Assembly: GCF_000170755.1 (NCBI RefSeq)
Contig: NZ_ABCK01000004.1
Span: 1 to 64,000 of the forward strand
DNA length: 64,000 bases
Direction of reading: 5' to 3'
Origin: Lentisphaera araneosa HTCC2155
GTDB lineage: Bacteria > Verrucomicrobiota > Lentisphaeria > Lentisphaerales > Lentisphaeraceae
This document shows positions 17,654 through 25,552 of this stretch, one piece after another (position 1 is the first letter of the stretch; each line of letters starts with the position of its first letter). Position numbers and translations under genes: made by a program. The notes below the pieces were generated by a model. It worked only from the letters and a program-made list of their open reading frames with translations, was not told where the DNA came from and did not search any database.

Positions 17654-19228
17654 TTAATCCTGTTTAAGTTGAGGGAACTTAGCTAAGATTGGCTTTCCAA
17701 AAGGAATGGCGCCTTCATTAGTTTGTGGAGCACCAGGAGTTGAACGACCTGCTTTAATTTCTTTAGCCAACTGATTGACGAGGTTATCGACGATTTCCGG
17801 ATGCGCGTCCTGTAAGTTGTTTTTCTCAGCTGGATCACCATCTAGGTCATAGAGTTGAATAAGGGGTAAACCTTTCGTTGCTTTTCCTGGACGTGGGGCA
17901 CTCCAACCACCAGATCCTGGGCAGAGGTTGAGCTTCCATTTCCCTTGGCGAATGGCAAAACTTCCATTTATGGAATGGTGAATAGTGAAAGGGCGTTTTG
18001 TTTTACCAGATTGAGTGAGATCAGCGTAAAAAGAGTAGCTGTCTTCAGCCATAGTGTCTTCGATTGAAGCTGATAGCTTGGCCGCATCTGCGGCGGTCGC
18101 AAAAAAGTCTGTGGTACAGATTGTGGAATCAGACTGTGTTTTCGTTTGTACTTGAGCGGGCCAGCGAACGAGGAAAGGGACGCGGTGTCCGCCTTCAAAA
18201 ATATCAGCTTTGTGACCACGCCATTGACCATTGGGACTATGACCAATTTTGATGTGTTCAGGAATACTACCCGTTGGAGAGCAACCATTATCAGCCGTAA
18301 ACACAATGAGTGTGTTATCGGCAATGCCTTGCTTGTCGAGTTCAGCCATAACTTCACCTACAACCCAGTCAGTCTCCATGACAAAGTCACCGTAGATGGT
18401 TTTTGTTGGTGATTTACCTAAGAATTTCTCCGAAGGCATAATAGGCGTATGTGGAGAAGTGAGCGGAAGGTAGAGGAAAAAGGGCTTGGATTTATCTGCC
18501 GCTTGCTGAGCAATGTACTTTCTTGATTTATCAGCAAAAGTCATGAGGCAGTAGGTGGCATCAAAACTTGGGCCTGTTGCACCAGGGCGATATGGAGTAG
18601 CAAAGCCGCGTTCGTGTGTGGCCATTTCTACGGCTTTGTCGTTTTCAATATAAACGTAAGGGGACATGTCGAGTGATGCAGCAATACCGTAGAAGTAATC
18701 AAAACCATTATGAATGGGAGTGATAGCTGGTTTACTGTAATCCACCTTCCATGATGCAGCTTGCTTATTGTTTTTCATTTTATAACCTTCTTTGAGGAAG
18801 GATTTTTCCGGTTTTTTTGCTTCATCAAGCATTTGCCAGCCAATCCCAAGATGCCATTTTCCCACCATGCCCGTATGGTAGCCTTGATCTTTGAGGAAGT
18901 TGGCGATGGTGACGCGATCTTGTGGGATGAGTGGTGCGGAAGTACCACTTAATACACCTTTCTTTTTACTCGAGCGCCAGTTGTAACGCCCCGTTAGAAT
19001 GCCGTAGCGCGTGGGAGTACAAACGGAACTAGACGTGTGTGCGTCGGTAAATTTCATACCTTCATCCGCCATGCGGTCGAGGTGTGGAGTGGGGATAAGG
19101 CCACCTTCATTGCTCATGTCGCCATAGCCCATGTCATCGGCGAGGATAAAGATTATATTGGGTTTATCCTGAGCGCTGAGCGACAGACAGAAGAGAGAAA
19201 AAATCAGTAGACTGATATGTTTAAGCAT
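17654..19228 (-). CDS. Secreted sulfatase, arylsulfatase-A-like
   Basis: First gene of the sulfatase pair. The 524-residue protein has a signal peptide (HISLLIFSLFCLSLSAQ), the metal site KPNIIFILADDMGYGD, and the formylglycine signature VCTPTRYGILTGRYNW near residue 69. A later VFTADNGC holds the second metal pair. The C-terminal region (GKWKLNLCPG, LYDLDGDPAEKNNL) is typical of the family. The substrate cannot be told. It is divergent from the sigma-factor gene, with 142 bases between them. Confidence 0.93.
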   Translation of the reverse strand: MLKHISLLIFSLFCLSLSAQDKPNIIFILADDMGYGDMSNEGGLIPTPHLDRMADEGMKFTDAHTSSSVCTPTRYGILTGRYNWRSSKKKGVLSGTSAPLIPQDRVTIANFLKDQGYHTGMVGKWHLGIGWQMLDEAKKPEKSFLKEGYKMKNNKQAASWKVDYSKPAITPIHNGFDYFYGIAASLDMSPYVYIENDKAVEMATHERGFATPYRPGATGPSFDATYCLMTFADKSRKYIAQQAADKSKPFFLYLPLTSPHTPIMPSEKFLGKSPTKTIYGDFVMETDWVVGEVMAELDKQGIADNTLIVFTADNGCSPTGSIPEHIKIGHSPNGQWRGHKADIFEGGHRVPFLVRWPAQVQTKTQSDSTICTTDFFATAADAAKLSASIEDTMAEDSYSFYADLTQSGKTKRPFTIHHSINGSFAIRQGKWKLNLCPGSGGWSAPRPGKATKGLPLIQLYDLDGDPAEKNNLQDAHPEIVDNLVNQLAKEIKAGRSTPGAPQTNEGAIPFGKPILAKFPQLKQD

Positions 19229-19370
19229 GGATTACTCCTTTGTAGTTTAATTGACTGTACAAGCTCAATACGAACAAAGAAAAAATAATTGACTCAGCTT
19301 ATAATTTTTTTGTAGAGTTTGTATTGTGTCGACTGAAAATTAGTGTGTAAATAACCATAAACGGAGTTGT

Positions 19371-19967
19371 ATGCCTGAAGATTTCAACACTCGAATGACC
19401 CTCTTAGGGCGTTTGCGAAATAAGCACGATGAGTCGGCATGGCAGGAGTTTGTCTTCTTTTACAAACAGTATATCAATGCCATTCTTTATAGGCTGGGAG
19501 TGCAGAATTCAGATATCGAAGATCAGGCCCAAAAAGTTCTTTTGGCTCTATGGGAAAAACTTCCAGATTTCGATTACCAACCTCAGAATTGTAAATTCCG
19601 CACTTGGATGAGCCGCATTATTCGCAATAAAGTGAGCCATTATTTTGAAAAACAAAAACGCTATAAAAATGATCTAGAGCGCGCGGAATTTAGCCAACGC
19701 AATGAGCAGAAAAGTAATGAAGCGGAAATCTATCAGGTCTATGAACAAGAATGGAAAATTCACGTGGCTAATTTGGCTTGGGAGAATTTGAGTAAGGAGT
19801 TTTCCATGAGTGCGCTTAAATGCTTCGAAGATTTAGCCAAGGGGAAAAAAGCTTCTGAGCTAGCCGAAGAGCTCGATTTAAAAGTGAATTCAGTATTTGT
19901 GAACCGTAAACGAGTTCAAGAAGCCTTTCACAAAGAAATTAGACGTTTGAATGAGGAACTGAGTTAG
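19371..19967 (+). CDS. ECF-like sigma-70 family factor
   Basis: A 198-residue factor expected to direct RNA polymerase to specific promoters. Region 2 is visible (SAWQEFVFFYKQYINAILYR, then DIEDQAQKVLLALWEKLPDF, then FRTWMSRIIRNKVSHYF), followed by a linker and a C-terminal helix-turn-helix (GKKASELAEELDLKVNSVFVNRKRV) for region 4. The ATG at 19371 has GGAG 6 bases upstream. Its stop overlaps the GTG of the kinase gene, so both proteins are probably made together. Pairs of ECF sigma factors and Ser/Thr kinases are known from planctomycetes. Confidence 0.88.
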   Translation: MPEDFNTRMTLLGRLRNKHDESAWQEFVFFYKQYINAILYRLGVQNSDIEDQAQKVLLALWEKLPDFDYQPQNCKFRTWMSRIIRNKVSHYFEKQKRYKNDLERAEFSQRNEQKSNEAEIYQVYEQEWKIHVANLAWENLSKEFSMSALKCFEDLAKGKKASELAEELDLKVNSVFVNRKRVQEAFHKEIRRLNEELS

Positions 19968-22006
19968 TGCCAAAGGATAGCAATAGGTCTTGGCTAATGG
20001 ACAGTTTTGATCAAGCTTTAGACGATGACCAGGCTTTGCTCAAAGATTCTGAGCTAGTGAGGAAAATCCAAAACTTGGGTGCTCGCTATGAATTGGGGGA
20101 GTCTTTAGGTGAAGGTGGACAAAAACACATATTAGCCTGCAAAGATAGCTTTACTCAAAGAAAAGTCGCTATGGCAATGCTCAAAGAATCTCAAAAGCTA
20201 TCTAATAATGAGGCCTTTATTAATGAGGCTAGAATTTCTGCTCATTTGGAACACCCAAATATAGTTCCTCTGTATGATCTAGGTTTAGACGAAGATAATA
20301 AACCTTATTTCACAATGAAATTATTGAGTGGTGAAAATCTTCAGAAAATTATTGAGGGCCAGAGTTTAAGCGTAAATGAAAGTTTAGAAATTTTTCTTAA
20401 AGTTTGTGACGCCATGGCCTATGCCCATTCCCAAGGAATTGTTCATTTAGATTTAAAACCAGAAAATATCCAAGTCGATAGTTTTGGGCAGGTTTTAGTT
20501 TGTGATTGGGGCTTGGCGCAAAACCTTAAAGAACTTCAAGCATCAGATAAAAAATCTATTCGAGGAAGTCTTGCTTACATGGCTCCTGAACAAATTAAGG
20601 GTGAAGGCATTGGGATAGAGAGTGATATTTATGCCCTGGGTGGGATTCTTTATGCCTTATTTATTGGAGAATCTTCTTATTCATCAAGCGACTGTCAGGA
20701 AAGGATGAAGGCTCCAGAGTTAAAACCTATTGACGACATGTTGGCAAAGCTTAATCAAATTCCATTGGGAATTAAAGCAGTTGTACTTAAAGCTATGGAA
20801 AGCGATATCCAAGATCGTTATAAGGTAGTGAGTGACGTATCAAAAGAAATTCGAGCTTACATTGCGGGCTTCGCAACAAGTGCAGAAAATCCGAGTGCTT
20901 TTACACTGATACAAAAAGCCGTGGCTCGACATAAAACTCTAAGTTTCGTTATGCTAAGTTCCCTGATCTTAATCTCGGTACTAGGTGTTTTGTCTTTTAT
21001 CAAAATTAATAATGAAAGAAATATAGCTCAAGAAGCGCAAGAAATAGCGGAAATATCTGAACGTAAAACCCGAGTTTTGTTTGGAGAGCTCAAACTTGAA
21101 CAAGAAATACGCCAAGCTATTTCAGAATCTTCTGCCAAGGCCTTCTTGCAGCTTGCCAAGGATGATTATCAAAGAGGGAAGTATGAAGCTTCTTTAAATG
21201 CAGTAAAAGAATCCCTAAAACTTGATGCTAAAATTAAAGAAGCTTGGGATTTGAGAGGGAAACTTGAATTTGGCTATTTACGTTTCAGTGCGGCAAAAAA
21301 AAGTTTACAGAAAGGAAGTTTAAGTCCAAAACAAGAGTGGTTAATGGAGCTTGCAGATAAAGGTTTAACCAAGGAAGGTGAAACGAAGCCGAGTGCGAAA
21401 CAAATTTATGATGTTCGTCGTGAGATAGTCCGTGGAGAATTTCGTTTTAGTGGTTTACACGCACTGATGTTCTACAACATGGTGAAAAACTATAACATTG
21501 AAGAGCGTTTAATGTTTGCGGAACAAAGCTATCGCGATAATCATAAGTTTTTCGCGGGACGTCAGGATGATGCTAATTTTAAGCTTCAAAAACTAGGGGA
21601 ATATTACAGTATAGATGCTAGTGGAAACAAAGGGACTCGTATGACAATTGTTCTTTTTGAGCTTCCCATTACTTCATTAAATTTAAGTGGGTCAGGAGTA
21701 AAACAATTAGAAGGTTTAAGAGGCATGTCTTTGAGATCTTTAGATATTTCTAATACAGCCGTTAGTTCTATTAGTTCATTAAAAGAAACTAAAATAGAAT
21801 ATTTAAATCTTTGCGATACGAATGTTTTTGATTTGTCACCTTTGCGAGATACGCAAATCAAACATTTAGTTTTAGGTGATAGCCCTTTAGATATTAAAGT
21901 ATTAAAACATTGTAAATCTTTAGAGGCATTAGAACTCCCTAATAATGTTTACTCGGAAAAGCTTCTCGAAGGTCTCAAGCTCTTAGATAAAGTTATTTAC
22001 CGTTAA
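19967..22006 (+). CDS. Ser/Thr kinase-like protein with LRR domain, ATP lysine missing
   Basis: The kinase fold runs from about residue 44 to 300. The strand that normally holds VAIK reads VAMAML, so Ala replaces the ATP-anchoring Lys. The catalytic loop is HLDLKPEN (Leu for Arg, Asp and Asn kept), then DWG and GSLAYMAPEQ. A membrane span lies near 325-347 (LSFVMLSSLILISVLGVLSF), then a coiled coil, TPR-like helices, and about four leucine-rich repeats (SLNLSGSGVKQL, SLDISNTAVSSI, YLNLCDTNVFDL, HLVLGDSPLD) outside the membrane. The GTG start shares a base with the sigma stop. It may be a pseudokinase sensor or an atypical kinase; partner control of the sigma factor is inferred. Confidence 0.88.
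   Translation: MPKDSNRSWLMDSFDQALDDDQALLKDSELVRKIQNLGARYELGESLGEGGQKHILACKDSFTQRKVAMAMLKESQKLSNNEAFINEARISAHLEHPNIVPLYDLGLDEDNKPYFTMKLLSGENLQKIIEGQSLSVNESLEIFLKVCDAMAYAHSQGIVHLDLKPENIQVDSFGQVLVCDWGLAQNLKELQASDKKSIRGSLAYMAPEQIKGEGIGIESDIYALGGILYALFIGESSYSSSDCQERMKAPELKPIDDMLAKLNQIPLGIKAVVLKAMESDIQDRYKVVSDVSKEIRAYIAGFATSAENPSAFTLIQKAVARHKTLSFVMLSSLILISVLGVLSFIKINNERNIAQEAQEIAEISERKTRVLFGELKLEQEIRQAISESSAKAFLQLAKDDYQRGKYEASLNAVKESLKLDAKIKEAWDLRGKLEFGYLRFSAAKKSLQKGSLSPKQEWLMELADKGLTKEGETKPSAKQIYDVRREIVRGEFRFSGLHALMFYNMVKNYNIEERLMFAEQSYRDNHKFFAGRQDDANFKLQKLGEYYSIDASGNKGTRMTIVLFELPITSLNLSGSGVKQLEGLRGMSLRSLDISNTAVSSISSLKETKIEYLNLCDTNVFDLSPLRDTQIKHLVLGDSPLDIKVLKHCKSLEALELPNNVYSEKLLEGLKLLDKVIYR
20862..20876. 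repeat. Interrupted palindrome TTGCG-N5-CGCAA in kinase-LRR gene
   Basis: Exact copy with N5 = GGCTT; GCG GGC TTC GCA encodes Ala-Gly-Phe-Ala just after the kinase domain. Confidence 0.8.
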
Positions 22007-22437
22007 GATTCCTCGCTCATCATGATACTGTAAGCTTCTTTATTCGTTTTATAAACTTTGAGTAAATTGAATAGGACAACTCCAACAATTAAACAAAGAA
22101 TAATGAAGGGACGAGCAAAGGCACTCATGGTAGCTGTAAAAAAGATAAAAAGACTCAACATGAAAGGAGCAAAACCAAGTTTGGGTTGATCACTTTGCCA
22201 AGAATTGCTCAAGTTTTTGTAAACAATAGCTTTGAAGTCACCAGCATCGGGTAGACCGACGATTTTTATCCTATCGCCATTCTGCATATTGGCTTCGGAA
22301 GTGGTCTTTAGCAAAATTCTCTCATCCCCGACTTTAAATCGCGCTTTATGCGTAAGGCCTGAACGTCTATCAGTACCGCTCACTTGGGTGCTTTTATCCA
22401 GTTCAATTATGACGCCTTCGAGCGTTTCTAGTTTCAT
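22003..22437 (-). CDS. Hypothetical two-span membrane protein
   Basis: A 144-residue protein of no recognised family. The first 85 residues look like a small beta-rich domain (ETLEGVIIELDKSTQVSG, GDRIKIVGLPDAGDFKAIVY) and are followed by two membrane spans (LGFAPFMLSLFIFFTATM and PFIILCLIVGVVLFNLL). The ATG at 22437 has GGAG upstream; a TTG at 22452 is less likely. Its end overlaps the end of the kinase-LRR gene by four bases on the other strand. Confidence 0.65.
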   Translation of the reverse strand: MKLETLEGVIIELDKSTQVSGTDRRSGLTHKARFKVGDERILLKTTSEANMQNGDRIKIVGLPDAGDFKAIVYKNLSNSWQSDQPKLGFAPFMLSLFIFFTATMSAFARPFIILCLIVGVVLFNLLKVYKTNKEAYSIMMSEES

Positions 22438-22563
22438 TGTTGTCTCCGTCAATTATCTAATGAATTCTAATCAATAAAGCAGAAAAATCAAGTAGTTAAA
22501 AAGCGAAGAAATTTTATAAGCGTAAGTTAATTAAATGATAAAATAATATTTCCAATTAATAAA

Positions 22564-24111
22564 TTATTGTTCACTTAAGTTTCGGCTACAATGCGAATCA
22601 ATAAAATCTTCAGAGTCCTTATTGATTTGCTCAAGCTTTGTTGTATCCATTCTTTCTAGATTTCTGTATGGCATTGATAGTCGATGGTTTTTGGATAGTT
22701 TGTTTTTATTTCGATATAAAAAATTCCAGTAAAGATAATTAAAAGGACAAGCATCTGGGCCTGTTTTTACTGAGACTTTATATTGACAATTCTTGCAAAA
22801 ATTTGACATTTTGTTAATATAATTCCCACTAGCTGCGTAGGGTTTTGTAGCCAAGATGCCACCGTCGGCATATATGCCCATGCCGTATGTATTGGGTAAC
22901 TCAACCCATTCATAAGCATCATCGTAAACAGCTAAATACCATTCATGGATCTCTTTTGGTTCTATACCCATTAATAGGGCTAAGTTACCAGTTATCATTA
23001 AGCGTTGTATGTGATGTGAATAGGCATATTTCTGGGTGTCTTTAATGACCTTGCTGACACAATTCATTTTGCAGTCACCAGTCCAATAAAAGTTCGGTAA
23101 AGATTGATGAGCGTCAAGAGCATTGCTCTCTAAGTAGTCGGGCATTTTTAACCAATAAATCCCACGAATAAACTCTCTCCAACCAATGATTTGACGTATA
23201 AAAGCTTCTATTGAATTAAGGTCTTCTTGATTATTAACTTTAAAATTTTCAAGAGCGTATTCACAAACTTCTTTTGGATTGAGTAAACCGGAATTAATCA
23301 GGTGGGATAGACGACTATGGAAGAGCAAATGATGATCATCTAACATAGCGTCTTGATATTTACCATAATTTTCTAGGCTTGTCTCTATGAAGTGTTTTAA
23401 ACACTTCAAGGCATCTTCTCGAGTACAGGCTTCGGTAAATTTTTCCATCGAACCAAAACGATTTGGGAACCATTGTTCAATTAGTTCTTTTATGTTTAGG
23501 GTAATTGAGTCTGGAGGGAATTCTAAGCGCTTAGGAATCTCAGTTTTATAATCATATTTTGAACGATTATTTTTATCATAATTCCATTTACCCCCAGTTG
23601 GTTTATTATTTTCCATAAGATAGGAATAGCGCTTTCTCATCATGTGATAAAAATCTTCCATAAGCAATGATTTACGGCCGTGAGCATAGTTTTTGAACTC
23701 TTGTCGACTCATTAAGAAACGATCATCTTCAGTTATAACTACAGGTATCTCTAGTTTTTCCTCCCAATGATACATTTCATTTTCTAGCCGCCATTCACCG
23801 GGTTCACATACGATAAGGGTGTTAATATTTTTTTCATTAATGATGATTCTAAGGTTTTCTTGGAAGTTTTGCTGATTATCTGGCGCATCTAAAGTAATAT
23901 ATATAGATCTGTAGCCTTTTTGTAGGAGCGTTTTATGAAAGTGACGCATAGCGGAAAACAAAAACAGCATTTTTCTTGAGTGATGTTGGACATAGTTAGT
24001 TTCGCTACATACCTCCATCATTACAACCCAATCCGAATCTTTATTGAGTTGCCGCAATGAGCTGAGTTGAAGATCTAATTGATCACCTAATAATAAACAG
24101 AGTTTAGACAT
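22564..24111 (-). CDS. FeS-BCP type photolyase / cryptochrome-related protein
   Basis: A 515-residue flavoprotein of the bacterial iron-sulfur photolyase branch (FeS-BCP, PhrB/CryB-like), whose studied members repair (6-4) photoproducts. Seen: the N-terminal antenna domain (LLLGDQLDL), the FAD region with QIIGWREFIRGIYW, YSHHIQRLMITGN and YGMGIYADGG, and the C-terminal Cys set MSNFCKNCQY with DACPFN; these with an earlier Cys (MNCVSK) can hold a 4Fe-4S cluster. It follows the class I photolyase gene with no gap, so the two form a repair operon. Confidence 0.9.
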   Translation of the reverse strand: MSKLCLLLGDQLDLQLSSLRQLNKDSDWVVMMEVCSETNYVQHHSRKMLFLFSAMRHFHKTLLQKGYRSIYITLDAPDNQQNFQENLRIIINEKNINTLIVCEPGEWRLENEMYHWEEKLEIPVVITEDDRFLMSRQEFKNYAHGRKSLLMEDFYHMMRKRYSYLMENNKPTGGKWNYDKNNRSKYDYKTEIPKRLEFPPDSITLNIKELIEQWFPNRFGSMEKFTEACTREDALKCLKHFIETSLENYGKYQDAMLDDHHLLFHSRLSHLINSGLLNPKEVCEYALENFKVNNQEDLNSIEAFIRQIIGWREFIRGIYWLKMPDYLESNALDAHQSLPNFYWTGDCKMNCVSKVIKDTQKYAYSHHIQRLMITGNLALLMGIEPKEIHEWYLAVYDDAYEWVELPNTYGMGIYADGGILATKPYAASGNYINKMSNFCKNCQYKVSVKTGPDACPFNYLYWNFLYRNKNKLSKNHRLSMPYRNLERMDTTKLEQINKDSEDFIDSHCSRNLSEQ

Positions 24112-25401
24112 TTATTTGAGAGCTTTTTTATAAGTTTCAATGGCGCGTTCACGAGCGAATTTGTGATCAATCATGGGTTCAGGGTAAAGCATTGTGTTGT
24201 ACTCGGGTATCCATTTTTTTATATATTCTTCTTGTTTATCAAAACGCTCTTTCTGTGCTGTTGGATTAAAAACTCTAAAGTAGGGGGCTGCATCACAACC
24301 ACAACCAGCTGCCCATTGCCAATTGCCCACATTGGCGGACATATCATAATCCATTAATTTACGAGCAAAATATTCTTCGCCCCAACGCCAATCAATGAGA
24401 AGGTGTTTGACGAGAAAACTAGCAGTGACCATGCGGACACGGTTGTGCATATAGCCAGTTTCATTGAGTTCGCGCATCCCGGCATCAACCAAGGGATACC
24501 CCGTTTTACCGAAACACCATCTTTTAAAGTCTTCATGATCATAACGCCATGGAACTCGAGAGTACTGTTCCTTAAATTCTTGCTTTGCCGAGTGTGGGAA
24601 ATGATATAGAATCATCATAAAAAATTCGCGCCAGATCAACTCGTGAAGGTAAGTCGAGTCTAAGTTTAGGGCTTGTTTAGCTAAATGGCGAATACTAATT
24701 GCACCAAACCTTAATTGAACTGAGAGTAAACTTGTGGCATTGAGCGCAGGAAAATCGCGATCGACACTATAGTTGAGAAGTAATTGAGTGTTAAGATTTT
24801 TATTTCCCTCATGAGCTTTTTTCTCTTCGAAGCCCATTTCTTCTAAAGACGGAATAGCTTTCGAAGGACTTGTATCGTAATTGTTTTTAAGGTCCGACGG
24901 AAAAGGCTTTAACATTTCTGGTGAGAACTTAAGCTCCCATGCCTTGCGGTAAGGAGTGTAAACTGTGTAGGGCGTACCATCTTTTTTGAGGACCTCATCT
25001 TCTTCGAAAATGACTTGGTCTTTAAAGGAGTGCAGGTTTTGACCATGAGAGCGTAGGATTTGTTCCACTTCATGATCACGATCAATCGCAGCGGGTTCGT
25101 AATCTCTGTTGCAGTAGACGTCACCAGTTTGGCTTTGTAGTATTTCTTTCCAGGTTTCTTTGACGTCACCATAATAAACCCAAATTCCAGAGCCACCTTT
25201 AGCTTTAATTTGGTGGTCGAGTTCTTTGATTTTTTGATGAATAAAGCTCACTCGAGGGTCATTTTTCGATGTCAACTTTTTGAGTATCTTCGTATCAAAA
25301 ATAAAAATTGGACGAACTTTTTCGCCAGCTTCTAGTGCGGCGTATAAACCGCAGTTGTCTTCAAGCCTCAAATCGCGCCTGAACCAAAAGTAATTGATCA
25401 T
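24112..25401 (-). CDS. phr: Deoxyribodipyrimidine photo-lyase (class I CPD)
   Basis: Light-driven repair of cyclobutane pyrimidine dimers. The 429-residue protein opens with YFWFRRDLRLEDN, the antenna-domain start, and has the FAD-binding half with LIWREFFMMILYHFP, YPLVDAGMRELNETGYMHNRVRMVTASFL and the C-terminal signature WQWAAGCGCDAAPYFRVFNP. All are family hallmarks at the right spacing, and length is a little short but normal. First gene of the photolyase pair, divergent from the kinase gene at 25553. Confidence 0.96.
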   Translation of the reverse strand: MINYFWFRRDLRLEDNCGLYAALEAGEKVRPIFIFDTKILKKLTSKNDPRVSFIHQKIKELDHQIKAKGGSGIWVYYGDVKETWKEILQSQTGDVYCNRDYEPAAIDRDHEVEQILRSHGQNLHSFKDQVIFEEDEVLKKDGTPYTVYTPYRKAWELKFSPEMLKPFPSDLKNNYDTSPSKAIPSLEEMGFEEKKAHEGNKNLNTQLLLNYSVDRDFPALNATSLLSVQLRFGAISIRHLAKQALNLDSTYLHELIWREFFMMILYHFPHSAKQEFKEQYSRVPWRYDHEDFKRWCFGKTGYPLVDAGMRELNETGYMHNRVRMVTASFLVKHLLIDWRWGEEYFARKLMDYDMSANVGNWQWAAGCGCDAAPYFRVFNPTAQKERFDKQEEYIKKWIPEYNTMLYPEPMIDHKFARERAIETYKKALK

Positions 25402-25552
25402 TATGCTTCCTTTATTAAACTTAAAATATGCTTATGATCTTCTATAGAAAATGATTTACTTAAATTTATGAAGAATTCTTTGCCTCTTGCGCAATTTTTT
25501 TATTTTTATTTGAAGGCAAAGCGTATATTGAAGGAATTATTAGAGGCACTTT

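Noticed and set aside
25487-25494. TTGCGCAA as a further palindrome copy
   Set aside because: The arms touch with no five-base spacer, so it is not the same site.
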